This document shows, piece by piece, positions 25,586 through 34,202 of a stretch of DNA of 34,857 nucleotides (positions within the stretch are counted from its first letter, which is position 1; every line of letters starts with the position of its first letter). This DNA comes from Geitlerinema sp. PCC 9228. GTDB lineage: Bacteria > Cyanobacteriota > Cyanobacteriia > Cyanobacteriales > PCC-9228. The notes beneath the pieces were generated by a model. The model was not told the origin of the DNA. It saw nothing but the letters and a program-made list of their open reading frames with translations, and did no database searches. The stretch is taken from NCBI RefSeq assembly GCF_001870905.1, contig NZ_LNDC01000111.1, forward strand, positions 1-34,857. Reading direction: 5' to 3'. Both the position numbers and the translations under genes were made by a program.

Positions 25586-27580
25586 ATGGAGTCTCCTTCT
25601 CGCTTGCAAATTATCTACTTTTGCCGTCGCATAGCATTTGGTCTTGGCATTGTTTCCCTAGCTAGTTTGACCACATTAGGTAGTTTTTCGCTGCTGCTGC
25701 AGGGAGAATCTTCACCGCCAGGTACCAGTTCTGCCAAACAGGAATCTTCCCCATCTCCAAAACCAAAAATTTCTATCTCTTCCCTCATTTTTACCGCACA
25801 AAAAGCCATCTACAAAACCTTTTCTTCTTCTTCTCCTACTTCCCCACCACCCTCTCCAGAAATTACCATTGAGCAAAAAACAATAAACCCGCAACGCGCG
25901 ATCGCAACATGGCATCGCATACCACAAACATCCCCACCGCCACCGCAAGCAGAAGTTTTGCTTCCCCAACCACCAAAAATTCCTCCTTCCCCTTCACCAA
26001 CTCCCCAACCTTCTCCCGATACCAATGCGATCGCTGTAGAAAACTCCCCATCCCAACCGAAAAATTCTACCACAAAACCCACCTACCAACATCGGGTGGC
26101 TGCTCTCAAAGAATCCTCATCCAATCAAACCAGTACTTCCCAGTTCAAACTAACCTTAGAAAATGCTATTATTTTGGCTCTGCAAAACAACAGACAAATT
26201 AAAAATGCCTATCTCGACAGAATTATTGACCGGCAAAATTTAGCAGTTGCAGAAGATGAATTTGTTCCTAACTTTTCCCCAAGAATTTTTACAGATTTTG
26301 TGGAAAATCGTTTTGGAGACAATTCGACCAGCCGCGGTGAAATAGGAATCGATACTGGTTTAACCATGGATTTACCCACAGGAGGGAATATTCAAATCCT
26401 ATGGCAAGGGAGGCGAAATTGGCAAGAAATAGCCGAAAATATTTGGAATCAAGAAATTGCTGTTAACATCGAACAGCCTCTATTGCAAGATGCAGGAATT
26501 GATGTTAATCGCGAGCCAATCGAACGAGCTAGAATACAAGAAAAAATCAACATACTTACCCTAAAAAATAGCCTGATCGGTACCATCGATCGTGTCACCA
26601 GAGCCTATCGCAATCTTATCCAAGCACAACAGGCATTGATAATTCGAGAAAATGCCTTGCAAAGTACAAAACGACAATTAGAAGTTACGCAAGCCTTGAT
26701 TGATGCCGGTCGTCGTCCAGGTATTGATATTGTCAGCAGCCAAAGCTCAGTTGCCGAACAAGAAGTCGAACTGCAAAGAGCACAAAATAACTTACAAGAA
26801 GCACAACTCAATTTATTGGAAATTTTAGACATCCAACGCGATCGCGATATGACCATCATTGCCGCCGAAACGCCATCCTTAGAAAACATCAATCTGGAAA
26901 CATCTCTAGCCGGTTTAGAAATTGAAAATATCACCTTAGACTCTCTAACTGTTAAAAAACTCCTTCCCATTGCCTTAGCCAACAATCCCGACTACTTGCA
27001 AGCTAAATTAGCAGTAGAAATTGAAAAACTCGATTTACTGTTAGCAAAAAATGAGCGCCTGTGGCAATTTGATGTGACGGGAGGATATCGCAACAATCTA
27101 GATACCAGCAGTGAAGATAGCCAGGAATTTCGCGTTGGTCTGCAATTGCAACGGGAGTTTGGGGATTTAAGACGAGAACAAAGCGTTAGCCGTGCTCGAA
27201 TTCAATTGCAAAAAGAACAAAATCGATTAAAAGAAGAGCGAGAAAATTTGACCATCGAACTACAAAACCGCTTGCGAGACCTTCGTTTTCAGCGCCGTCA
27301 AATAACTTTAGAGCAAGAAGCTTTGCAGTTAACCGAACAACAACTAGAAAACGAACGGGAAAAACTGCGTTTGGGGGTTGACGTGAGCATTTTAGACATT
27401 GCCAACTTAGAAGATGACGTTGTGGAAGCGCAAAATCGGGAATTGCAAGCAGTTATCGACTATTTAAACCAACTAACGAGTTTGCAAATTACCCTAGGAA
27501 CCACATTAAAGCGTTGGGGGGTGAGTGTAGAAGCGGTAGACCCTTCTGGAAATCAAGAAAATGGGGAAAATGAAAGATGA
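25586..27580 (+). CDS. TolC-family outer membrane efflux protein with long Pro/Ser-rich N-terminus
   Basis: The 664-residue protein starts with a hydrophobic signal segment (about 12-37) and then about 130 residues rich in Pro, Ser and Thr (SPPPSPEITIEQ, SPTPQPSP) before the TolC core begins near LTLENAIILALQNNRQIKNAYL. The core has the repeated coiled-coil helices (RAYRNLIQAQQALIIREN, VDVSILDIANLEDDVVEAQN). The Pro-rich stretch is longer than in proteobacterial TolC and probably crosses the peptidoglycan-rich periplasm. It lies 32 bp after the permease, in one operon. Confidence 0.88.
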   Translation: MESPSRLQIIYFCRRIAFGLGIVSLASLTTLGSFSLLLQGESSPPGTSSAKQESSPSPKPKISISSLIFTAQKAIYKTFSSSSPTSPPPSPEITIEQKTINPQRAIATWHRIPQTSPPPPQAEVLLPQPPKIPPSPSPTPQPSPDTNAIAVENSPSQPKNSTTKPTYQHRVAALKESSSNQTSTSQFKLTLENAIILALQNNRQIKNAYLDRIIDRQNLAVAEDEFVPNFSPRIFTDFVENRFGDNSTSRGEIGIDTGLTMDLPTGGNIQILWQGRRNWQEIAENIWNQEIAVNIEQPLLQDAGIDVNREPIERARIQEKINILTLKNSLIGTIDRVTRAYRNLIQAQQALIIRENALQSTKRQLEVTQALIDAGRRPGIDIVSSQSSVAEQEVELQRAQNNLQEAQLNLLEILDIQRDRDMTIIAAETPSLENINLETSLAGLEIENITLDSLTVKKLLPIALANNPDYLQAKLAVEIEKLDLLLAKNERLWQFDVTGGYRNNLDTSSEDSQEFRVGLQLQREFGDLRREQSVSRARIQLQKEQNRLKEERENLTIELQNRLRDLRFQRRQITLEQEALQLTEQQLENEREKLRLGVDVSILDIANLEDDVVEAQNRELQAVIDYLNQLTSLQITLGTTLKRWGVSVEAVDPSGNQENGENER

Positions 27581-27780
27581 AATTTAGCAAAAGCTGCATT
27601 TGTGTGGTTTTCCGAGCTATCTTTGGATCGCTTCTGGACAAACCCAAGTGGCTATGTGCTATAGTCGTTGCGAAGCCTTTTGATGGCAATTGCTTTCAAA
27701 TTCATACAAAGGCATTCCACAACAACGAAACATTACGTTTCTGCTAAACTAATAGAAATGTCGTAACTGGAGTAGGTATT

Positions 27781-27951
27781 ATGCCCTATACAACCGAAGA
27801 TGGCGGTCGTCTAAATAACTTTGCTCGCGAACCGAAAGTTTATCAAGCAGAACCACCCACAAGTACTCAAAAGCGCAATTATGCCATTATGGGAGTTTTA
27901 GCGATCGCATTTGTAGCTGGATTGGTTGCTATCGCCGTGGGAATTAGCTAA
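27781..27951 (+). CDS. psb34: Psb34 (ssl1498-type), photosystem II assembly protein
   Basis: This 56-residue protein has the conserved N-terminal face MPYTTEDGGRLNNFAREPKVYQAEPP, followed by one transmembrane helix (about 36-54). Homologues are called ssl1498-family light-harvesting-like proteins or Psb34 and associate with photosystem II assembly intermediates (established for Synechocystis and Thermosynechococcus). A GGAG sequence (27769-27772) stands 8 nt before the ATG. It is monocistronic, 200 bp after the TolC gene. Confidence 0.93.
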   Translation: MPYTTEDGGRLNNFAREPKVYQAEPPTSTQKRNYAIMGVLAIAFVAGLVAIAVGIS

Positions 27952-27991
27952 ATATCTGTTTCCCAGAACTGCCAAAAAATCCCTGATGGGT

Positions 27992-28025
27992 GGGTGGGCC
28001 GTGTCCCGCCCTACTAGGTTTTTTT
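27992..28025 (+). terminator. Hairpin terminator candidate after psb34
   Basis: GGGTGGG (27992-27998) pairs with CCCGCCC (28005-28011), with one G-U pair, around a 6-nt loop. A T-run follows at 28019-28025 after a 7-nt spacer, which is longer than ideal. Confidence 0.5.
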
Positions 28026-28129
28026 CTGCTAGCATGCAGTAGAATGACAGGCGATCGCTGCTTCTCTTAGCTGCTCGCATATAATTTTTCTATATATTAT
28101 TCTTCTAAAAATCAAATTTCTCTATCAAT

Positions 28130-29254
28130 TCAGCGAGAAACAAGTTTGACCTCTACATCCAACAAACTAGCAACTGGTTGACCTGCCGTTTGTGCGGGTT
28201 GAAACTGCCACTTTTCGACCAAAGAACGTGCTATCCTCTGGTAAGGATGGTTTGACGATATGGTTTCCCCTTGCTGGGAATGTACGGCAATTACATGAGA
28301 ACTGCCATCAGCTTCTACTAACACAGTTATAACCATCACCCGACCAAAATCCGTTTCGCCTTCTGACAAGTAAAAGACGGCATTTCCATGGGTTGGGTTG
28401 GGTTTGGCAGGTCTATCGGGGATATCGCGATTGGGGTCGGCAAGACGGGAAGCTAATATATTAGCCGTAACACCAATTTCACCAACAGTAGCATTTTCCG
28501 TGGTGTTTGTGCCAGGTTCTGTCGAACGATTGCTGCGTGAGTTATCTATATTCGGCGATTTTTCTTCAGAAACGCTTGGCGAACTTGCAATTTCTCGATT
28601 TTCCCTAGGATAACCATTTTCCCCAGTTGGCGATGACAATATTTCTGGTTGTGGATTGGTTGCTGGCTTCGTTGTTGTCGTCGGCGAGGGTTTCGTTGCT
28701 AAATTTTCTGGATTATCAGTAGCAGGCGAAGGCGTCGGCGAGGGTTTCGTTGCTAAATTTTCTGGATTATCAGTAGCAGGCGAAGGCGTCGGCGAGGGGT
28801 TGGTTGCTAAATTTTCTGGATTATCAGTAGCAGGCGAAGGCGTCGGCGAGGGTTTTGTTGCTAAATTTTCTGGATTATCAGTAGCAGGCGAAGGCGTCGG
28901 CGAGGGGTTGGCTGCTGGAATTTCAGATTTGGTAGCTACACTCGTATTATTCGCTTCCGAATCGGGAGAAGGTTTTGGCGAAGTAGCTGGCTGGGGAGTT
29001 TCCTTCCTTGTTGCTGGCGATGAATTCGTAGATGGCGAATCCGAACTAGAGGATGGTGTATTTGGTTTCCTTTCTACTAATTTAAAAGAAATATGGCTTT
29101 GGCTGTTAGAAGTAGACCTAGGTTGGGAAGCTACAATAAAACTATCTCGCAACATCCACAAAGCGATCGCGTGTAAAACGATAGAAGTAAAAACCGCCAC
29201 CAACCAAAAACTGGGAGAATCACGGCGAAAATCGGATAAAGACCAATGCTGCAT
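28130..29254 (-). CDS. TonB-like energy-transducing protein with Pro-rich tandem repeat
   Basis: The 374-residue protein has one N-terminal membrane helix (about 16-38, SFWLVAVFTSIVLHAIALWML), a long Pro/Ser/Thr-rich periplasmic linker (about 60-250) and a C-terminal TonB-like domain (VLVEADGSSHVIAVHSQQG, SLVEKWQFQPAQTAGQPV, LLDVEVKLV). The linker contains four near-identical copies of an 18-residue unit, PSPTPSPATDNPENLATK, encoded by a 54-bp tandem repeat. The domain order fits proteins that couple inner-membrane energy to outer-membrane transporters, but no ExbB/ExbD or receptor gene is in the window. It follows modB by 46 bp on the same strand. Confidence 0.78.
   Translation of the reverse strand: MQHWSLSDFRRDSPSFWLVAVFTSIVLHAIALWMLRDSFIVASQPRSTSNSQSHISFKLVERKPNTPSSSSDSPSTNSSPATRKETPQPATSPKPSPDSEANNTSVATKSEIPAANPSPTPSPATDNPENLATKPSPTPSPATDNPENLATNPSPTPSPATDNPENLATKPSPTPSPATDNPENLATKPSPTTTTKPATNPQPEILSSPTGENGYPRENREIASSPSVSEEKSPNIDNSRSNRSTEPGTNTTENATVGEIGVTANILASRLADPNRDIPDRPAKPNPTHGNAVFYLSEGETDFGRVMVITVLVEADGSSHVIAVHSQQGETISSNHPYQRIARSLVEKWQFQPAQTAGQPVASLLDVEVKLVSR
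28677..28911 (-). repeat. 54-bp tandem repeat, four copies, inside the TonB-like gene
   Basis: The marker AAATTTTCTGGATTATCAG (plus-strand reading) begins at 28701, 28755, 28809 and 28863, exactly 54 bp apart. Copies differ at only a few bases (Lys/Asn codons and third positions), which points to recent expansion or ongoing homogenisation. The unit keeps the reading frame. Confidence 0.92.
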
Positions 29255-29300
29255 TTGGGTTTGCCGCTGCCATCAAGATTCCTGCTATACCACCATTCGC

Positions 29301-29969
29301 CTATTCATTTAACGAACTGGAAAATAAAATAATTCCCATAGACACCAAACTCAGAATCGCCACCAATAAAAACCCCAAACCATCCTTGCCAGTTTGAACT
29401 GCCTCGTAAATCGCTATTGGCATAGTCTGGGTTCTACCAGGAATATTCCCAGCTACCATTAACGTAGCACCAAATTCTCCCAAACAGCGCGCAAAACTCA
29501 ACACCACCCCTGCCAACACCCCTTTCCAAGCCAAAGGCAGCCAAACGCGAAACAAAACCGCCATTGGCGATTGACCCAACGTTGCCGCTGCTTGCAAATA
29601 CACCGAATCGACACTTTCCAAAGCCGCTTTGGTGGTTTTGGTCATAATCGGCAATGCCATAATGGTAGCCGCTACCACAGCGCCTTGCCAGGTAAACACC
29701 AAACTCCAGCCAGTCAAATCGTATAAAGGTTTTCCCAAAACACCATTTTGACCGAACAACAACAGCAAATAAAATCCCACCACCACCGGTGGTAAAGTTA
29801 GGGGAAGGGTGACAATCGCTTCTACCCATTTTTTCCCAGAAAACTTAGCTTTGGCTAACCAATATCCCAAACTGCCACCCACCAAAGTGACAAAAACCGT
29901 GGCTAGCAGGGAAACCTGCAGCGAAAGGCGCAAAGCATTGCCAACATCAATTGCCGCTAGAGGAACCAT
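29301..29969 (-). CDS. modB: Molybdate ABC transporter permease ModB
   Basis: The 222-residue protein has five predicted membrane helices and the EAA loop AAATLGQSPMAVLFRVWLPLAWKGVLAG. ModB marks include LPLTLPPVVVGFYLLLLFG near residues 55-75, PIMTKTTKAALESVDSVYLQAA and FARCLGEFGATLMVAGNIPGRTQTMPIAIY. It forms the membrane channel for molybdate (or tungstate) import with ModA and ModC. Neither modA nor modC is adjacent. It begins 33 bp after the aminotransferase gene on the same strand and may be read with it. Confidence 0.88.
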   Translation of the reverse strand: MVPLAAIDVGNALRLSLQVSLLATVFVTLVGGSLGYWLAKAKFSGKKWVEAIVTLPLTLPPVVVGFYLLLLFGQNGVLGKPLYDLTGWSLVFTWQGAVVAATIMALPIMTKTTKAALESVDSVYLQAAATLGQSPMAVLFRVWLPLAWKGVLAGVVLSFARCLGEFGATLMVAGNIPGRTQTMPIAIYEAVQTGKDGLGFLLVAILSLVSMGIILFSSSLNE

Positions 29970-30002
29970 ACCATTCAGGCTGCCAAAGATATCTATATTT
30001 AT

Positions 30003-31172
30003 CTATACTTGCGATCGCAGAAATTTCTCCAATCGATCCATTCCTTTCTCAATGGTTTCCCTATCCGTCGCATAAGACAGGCGAATCGCCTTATCGTCGC
30101 CAAAAGCCACCCCCGGAATCGCCGCCACCTGTTGGCTATCCAAAAGTTTTTGGCAAAAATCGAGAGAATTTTGACCGGTTGGGCGAATATCCACAAAAAA
30201 GTAAAAAGCACCGTAGGGCATGCTAACCTGAATACCAGGCATAGCTTGCAAGCGATCGCCCATTAATTTCCGACGTTCGGCAAACGCTTGACGCATTTCT
30301 TCCACGCAATCTTGGGAAGACTCCAAAGCCGCGATCGCACCGTACTGCGCAAACGTACATACATTAGAAGTACTGTGGCTTTGAATAGAACTCACCGCTT
30401 GAATTAACTCCCTATTGCCTGCCAAATATCCCAACCGCCAACCCGTCATAGAATACGCCTTGGCAAAACCGCTGCTAACCACAGTTCGTTCAAAAGCCGC
30501 CACAGAAGCCGCGCCAATACTCAAATGCTGCGCGCCGTCGTAAAGAATTTTCTCGTAAATCTCATCCGAAACCACCCAAATATCCGCCTCGGCAACCACT
30601 TCTGCCAACGCGCGAATTTCTGCTGGCGAATACACGCTACCGGTGGGATTGGCAGGAGAGTTAAGAACCAACAGCCGCGTTTTCTCGGTAATTGCCGAAC
30701 GCAGCGCTTCTGGGGTAATTTTATAATCATTATCGCGAAAAGCAGGCAAAAAAACAGGTACTCCCGATGCCAGCTTCACCATTTCCGGGTAACTGACCCA
30801 GTAGGGAACCGGTATAATCACCTCATCTCCCGGATCCAACAGCGCCACCATTAAATTATATAGGGAATGTTTGCCGCCGTTGGTAACAATGACATTTTCG
30901 GCTGTATAATCAAGCTGGTTGTCGTTTTTTAATTTTTTCGCGATCGCTTCGCGCAAAGCCGGTTCCCCAGCCACCGGACCGTATTTGGTTTTTCCCGCAT
31001 CTAAAGCTTCCTTGGCAGCCGTTTTAATATGTTCCGGCGTATCAAAATCCGGTTCTCCGGCGCTAAAACTACATACATCCTTCCCCTCAGCTTTCATAGC
31101 TTTTGCCTTCGCCGAAATCGCCAGGGTTAGGGAAGGGGTCACTTGAGAAACTCTTTCTGACAGCTTCACCAT
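30003..31172 (-). CDS. aspC: Class I aminotransferase (aspartate aminotransferase type)
   Basis: The 389-residue PLP enzyme carries all fold-type I landmarks: [58 protein letters not shown] and the Schiff-base lysine in [20 protein letters not shown]. It matches the aspartate aminotransferase I-beta group, some members of which also act on prephenate. The ATG is preceded by GGAGGT with a very short spacer. It diverges from the epimerase gene. Confidence 0.9.
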   Translation of the reverse strand: MVKLSERVSQVTPSLTLAISAKAKAMKAEGKDVCSFSAGEPDFDTPEHIKTAAKEALDAGKTKYGPVAGEPALREAIAKKLKNDNQLDYTAENVIVTNGGKHSLYNLMVALLDPGDEVIIPVPYWVSYPEMVKLASGVPVFLPAFRDNDYKITPEALRSAITEKTRLLVLNSPANPTGSVYSPAEIRALAEVVAEADIWVVSDEIYEKILYDGAQHLSIGAASVAAFERTVVSSGFAKAYSMTGWRLGYLAGNRELIQAVSSIQSHSTSNVCTFAQYGAIAALESSQDCVEEMRQAFAERRKLMGDRLQAMPGIQVSMPYGAFYFFVDIRPTGQNSLDFCQKLLDSQQVAAIPGVAFGDDKAIRLSYATDRETIEKGMDRLEKFLRSQV

Positions 31173-31404
31173 CGACCTCCATCACATTTGGAAATCTTCG
31201 TTTCCATGTTGCCTGTTGTTTGCCATTTGTCGATTTGCCTATTTTACTGCAATTGGCAAACCGCAAAATGGGAAAATTTCACCAATTGCTGACATTTCTG
31301 CCATTTCAGCAACAACGGCTGCCTATGTTATCGCTTGGACGCGAATTTTTCTAGGATAGAGAATATATTCAGCGTAAAATTTCGGAATTTTTTAGGATTT
31401 ACCC

Positions 31405-32328
31405 ATGAAAATTGCCATTACAGGCGCAACGGGATTTGTTGGTTCTCGCCTAGTACAAAAGCTACACCAACAGGGTCATTCGCTGCTAGTCTTTACCCGT
31501 TCTTCCCAAAAAGCCAAACGCATGTTCCCCCCATCGGCGTTTGCCAATTTAGAAGTGGTCACCTACACGCCAACCCAATCGGGAGAATGGCAAAATGCAC
31601 TGTCTGGCTGCGATGGGGTCGTAAATTTAGCCGGAACGCCAATTGCTGACGAAAGATGGACCTCCCAACGACAACAATCTATTTTAGACAGCCGTCAGTT
31701 GGGAACGCAAAAAATTGTGGAAGCCATGGCCAACGCCAATCCCCAACCTGCCGTGTTGGTCAATCCTTCCGCCGTCGGCTACTACGGAACCAGCGAAACC
31801 GATACTTTCGACGAAACCAGTTCCCCCGGTAACGATTTTCTAGCACAGGTTTGCCAAAAATGGGAAGCGGCCGCCGAAGAAGTGAAAAATCATGGTACTC
31901 GCCTGGTGATTTTCCGGTTTGGCATTGTAGTCGGACCCGGTGGCGCTGTGGAGAAAATGCTGCTACCGTTTAAATTATTTATGGGCGGTCCTTTGGGAGA
32001 AGGCAATCAGTGGTTTTCTTGGATCCATCGGGAAGATTTGGTGGATTTTATTATCCGCGCTTTGCAAGACCCGCAAGTTGCCGGTACGTTTAATGCGACG
32101 ACGCCCAATCCGGTTAGAATGAAAGAATTATGTCAGGTTTTGGGGGAAGTGATGCACCGACCTTCCTGGTTGCCGGTTCCTAGTTTTGCTTTGGAATTGC
32201 TGTTGGGAGATGCGGCTAAGGTGGTTTTGGAAGGGCAAAAAGTTCTTCCCAAACGAACGCAAGAGGCGGGGTTTGAGTATCAATATCCCGATATTCAATC
32301 GGCTTTGAAGGCAACGTTAGAATCGTAG
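31405..32328 (+). CDS. TIGR01777-type NAD(P)-binding epimerase
   Basis: The 307-residue protein opens with a Rossmann motif MKIAITGATGFVGSRLVQ. Family marks follow: VVNLAGTPIADERWT, NPSAVGYYGTSE, FRFGIVVGPGGAVEKMLLPFKLFMGG, WIHREDLVDF and FNATTPNPVRMKEL, with a C-terminal extension (LLLGDAAKVVLEGQKVLPKR) of the DUF1731 type. It is an extended-SDR/nucleotide-sugar-epimerase relative; no exact reaction is established. The usual YxxxK pair appears as YYGTS, as in the family. Confidence 0.87.
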   Translation: MKIAITGATGFVGSRLVQKLHQQGHSLLVFTRSSQKAKRMFPPSAFANLEVVTYTPTQSGEWQNALSGCDGVVNLAGTPIADERWTSQRQQSILDSRQLGTQKIVEAMANANPQPAVLVNPSAVGYYGTSETDTFDETSSPGNDFLAQVCQKWEAAAEEVKNHGTRLVIFRFGIVVGPGGAVEKMLLPFKLFMGGPLGEGNQWFSWIHREDLVDFIIRALQDPQVAGTFNATTPNPVRMKELCQVLGEVMHRPSWLPVPSFALELLLGDAAKVVLEGQKVLPKRTQEAGFEYQYPDIQSALKATLES

Positions 32329-32380
32329 TTGTGGTTGGCGCGATCGCTGGAACGTCCCACCATTTCAATTTCAAAAAATA

Positions 32381-32512
32381 TTATACCAAATCCGATGTAC
32401 ATAAACCCATAAAAATGTCGGGGTAGCGCCCTTCTACCCCGACACAAAGAATCCCCAACAGAGAGTTCCCCCTACAGGAAAATTGTGGTTTTGCGTCGCG
32501 GATTTGGTATTA
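32381..32512. mobile_element. MITE-like element with 14-bp inverted ends
   Basis: TTATACCAAATCCG (32381-32394) and CGGATTTGGTATTA (32499-32512) are inverted repeats with one mismatch. The 132-bp interior is non-coding and includes GTCGGGGTAG (32417-32426) with CTACCCCGAC (32434-32443), a 10-bp hairpin. Ends like ATACCAAATCC with TA at the tips are typical of small IS630-linked repeats in cyanobacteria. The sequence differs from the pair at 1545 and 1815, though its outermost TA-ATACCA is similar. Confidence 0.75.
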
Positions 32513-32529
32513 GATGATAGCAAAAATAT

Positions 32530-32567
32530 GGCTGTACTTGCTACCAAGTACAGCCTTGGTTTTTTTT
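32530..32567 (+). terminator. Strong intrinsic terminator
   Basis: GGCTGTACTTG (32530-32540) and CAAGTACAGCC (32545-32555) form a perfect 11-bp stem with loop CTAC, followed by TTGG and a run of T to 32567. It ends transcripts going rightwards, most likely from the epimerase gene across the MITE-like element. The A-rich left side may let it act leftwards too. Confidence 0.8.
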
Positions 32568-32714
32568 ATCAAATTTAAGGGATTTTTTCCGGTATAGAGT
32601 TTTGGGTCGCGGAGTTTTTTTTTAGGTTTGGTCCAACTGGGGATTGGACAATTTTTCAGGTTTAAGACCCAAATTCCTGTAGAATTCTGAGTAGATCTTC
32701 TCACAAATTAGAAG

Positions 32715-32909
32715 CTAGCTTTCAATTTGACAAGATTTGCTGTGCAATTGCAAATCGTCTGGATCGACGTAGTGGCAAACAGCATCATCCAGGCAAATTA
32801 AAGCCCATCCATACTTGTTAATATCTATTAGTTGATAGTTGCCTTTCTGTAGAAAGAAGCCTTTGTGATTGCGAGCGCCTGGTTTGATATTTACGTTACC
32901 TGCAGTCAT
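32715..32909 (-). CDS. Small hypothetical protein
   Basis: The 64-residue frame begins with ATG preceded by GAGAGG about 8 nt upstream. I do not recognise the family. It has no membrane helix or signal peptide. Its acidic middle (CLDDAVCHYVDPDDLQL) contains three cysteines in all, and the N-terminus is basic. The protein-like composition and ribosome-binding site support a real gene, but only weakly. It lies alone between the epimerase terminator region and the TPR gene. Confidence 0.5.
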   Translation of the reverse strand: MTAGNVNIKPGARNHKGFFLQKGNYQLIDINKYGWALICLDDAVCHYVDPDDLQLHSKSCQIES

Positions 32910-33081
32910 TTGTCCTAACCTCTCTTAAGTTTCGCTACATTGAGATCCAGAAAAATTTGAGGATAAAGTTTCCTCATCGTCGATTTCACTAAATCTTATC
33001 ATTGGCAACCTGAAAATCTCATAAAGTTGTATAAGGAATTATGAAGCGAATTTGATTAATTTCTATAAACTGACCAGCAAG

Positions 33082-33108
33082 AAAAAATGCCGGGACAAGA
33101 CCCGGCAT
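33082..33108 (-). terminator. Intrinsic terminator after the TPR gene
   Basis: ATGCCGGG (33087-33094) and CCCGGCAT (33101-33108) form a perfect 8-bp stem with loop ACAAGA. On the minus strand it ends in a run of six T. It lies 18 bp past the TPR gene stop. Confidence 0.85.
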
Positions 33109-33125
33109 CCCAGCAGTCAATAATT

Positions 33126-33551
33126 TTAGCTGCCAAACAACCAATTTTGGACTTTTTGTAGGCTTTTCCAATCTGGCTTGCGCTTTAGTCCATCTGTAAA
33201 GTTTTGTTGCAATTCTTGGCGTAAATCGGAAGAGGTAACCATCAACTGGTTGGCTTTATCGATATGGTCGCGAACGCCTTTTTTGTTGGTTTCCAACATA
33301 GCGATCGCTAAATTGACCCGTGCTTGGGGGTCGTGGGGATTGTACTTCACAGCTTTCGAGGCGGCTTTGTAGGCAGCTTTAGGTTGGTCGGTAAGCAAAT
33401 ACAACCAAGCCAAAGAAGTCCAAGGGGGACTGTTTTTTGAAGCGCGATCGCATACAGTTTTAAACAGAGGAATCAAATCCTCGGGATTTTCGCCGGCGTG
33501 GTAGCGTTCTACGCCTTCATTAAAAAGTTCTTCTGCCGTTTTCTCGCTCAT
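33126..33551 (-). CDS. Small TPR-repeat protein
   Basis: The 141-residue protein is helical and carries about two to three tetratricopeptide units: AEELFNEGVERYHAG, PPWTSLAWLYLLTDQPKAAYKAASKAVKYNP and DPQARVNLAIAMLETNKKGV. It has no signal peptide or catalytic residues, so it probably serves as an adaptor. The partner is unknown. It lies 119 bp downstream of the Fe-S carrier gene on the same strand, and a strong terminator follows it. Confidence 0.82.
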   Translation of the reverse strand: MSEKTAEELFNEGVERYHAGENPEDLIPLFKTVCDRASKNSPPWTSLAWLYLLTDQPKAAYKAASKAVKYNPHDPQARVNLAIAMLETNKKGVRDHIDKANQLMVTSSDLRQELQQNFTDGLKRKPDWKSLQKVQNWLFGS

Positions 33552-33670
33552 AAGCTAGCTTTTCAGGGGATAGATACAAAAAATTGGATTGACGGAAAAA
33601 ATACCTAGAAACACCATTGAATTCTAGTTTTCCGCCAACCCAAATGAAAATTGTACCTTGTTGTTCGCGC

Positions 33671-34039
33671 TTAGGCCGAGAAGGATTTACCGCAACCGCA
33701 GCTTTGGGTGGCATTGGGATTGGTGAACTGGAAGCCACCGCCAATCAAAGCATCGCTGTAGTCGAGAACCAAGCCATAGATGTAAAGCAGGCTTTTGGGG
33801 TCGCAAACCACCTTAAACCCGTCGTAGTCAAACACCTCATCGTCAGCACGAATATTGCCCTCCTGTTCGAAATCCATCATGTAAGACATTCCCGAACAGC
33901 CGCCTTGGCGAATACCGACCCGCAGGCATAAATCCTGGTTGCCTTTCTCTTCGCGCAAAGCCAATAGGTGTTTGAGGGCCTTATCGCTAACTTGAATACC
34001 GTTTTGTTTTTCTTGGGTTTGGGTTGCTGCCTGTGTCAT
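33671..34039 (-). CDS. A-type iron-sulfur cluster carrier (IscA/SufA family)
   Basis: The 122-residue protein matches the A-type carrier family: IQVSDKALKHLLALREEKGN, LRVGIRQGGCSGMSYMMDF and the C-terminal CGCGKSFSA. The three invariant cysteines are present (one in GGCSG, two in CGCG). It carries iron or Fe-S clusters to target proteins; IscA and SufA cannot be told apart by sequence alone here. A ribosome-binding site AAGGA precedes the ATG. A 14-bp imperfect direct repeat lies just upstream. Confidence 0.93.
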   Translation of the reverse strand: MTQAATQTQEKQNGIQVSDKALKHLLALREEKGNQDLCLRVGIRQGGCSGMSYMMDFEQEGNIRADDEVFDYDGFKVVCDPKSLLYIYGLVLDYSDALIGGGFQFTNPNATQSCGCGKSFSA

Positions 34040-34040
34040 A

Positions 34041-34074
34041 GCGTTTCCTTAAACCTTGCTGCGCTTCCTTAAAC
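34041..34074. repeat. 14-bp direct repeat in the Fe-S carrier leader
   Basis: GCGTTTCCTTAAAC (34041-34054) recurs as GCGCTTCCTTAAAC (34061-34074), 13 of 14 identical with a 20-bp period. It includes the ribosome-binding site on the minus strand. It does not look like the SufR operator pattern; tandem regulation or translational duplication are both possible. Confidence 0.4.
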
Positions 34075-34202
34075 GAAAATAGGTTTCATCTATATTCCAC
34101 ATTGTACATTTCTTCGCCAGAATGCAACCTCCCGCCCGGGTATAACAACAACAAAATCAGCCACGATAAAATAGGGAAAGCGACCTACAATAGCTTTAGA
34201 AA

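Noticed and set aside
28677-28911. CRISPR array at the 54-bp repeats
   Set aside because: The repeats are contiguous with no spacers and keep the reading frame of a Pro-rich protein.
28656-29312. A 218-codon open frame on the plus strand opposite the TonB-like gene
   Set aside because: It is the antisense shadow of the repeat-rich Pro/Ser linker; its Gly/Val/Glu repeats simply mirror the 54-bp unit, and the minus-strand product has a membrane anchor and a C-terminal domain.
32510-32704. A 64-codon minus-strand frame after the epimerase
   Set aside because: It crosses the perfect terminator hairpin and the MITE edge and has no ribosome-binding site.
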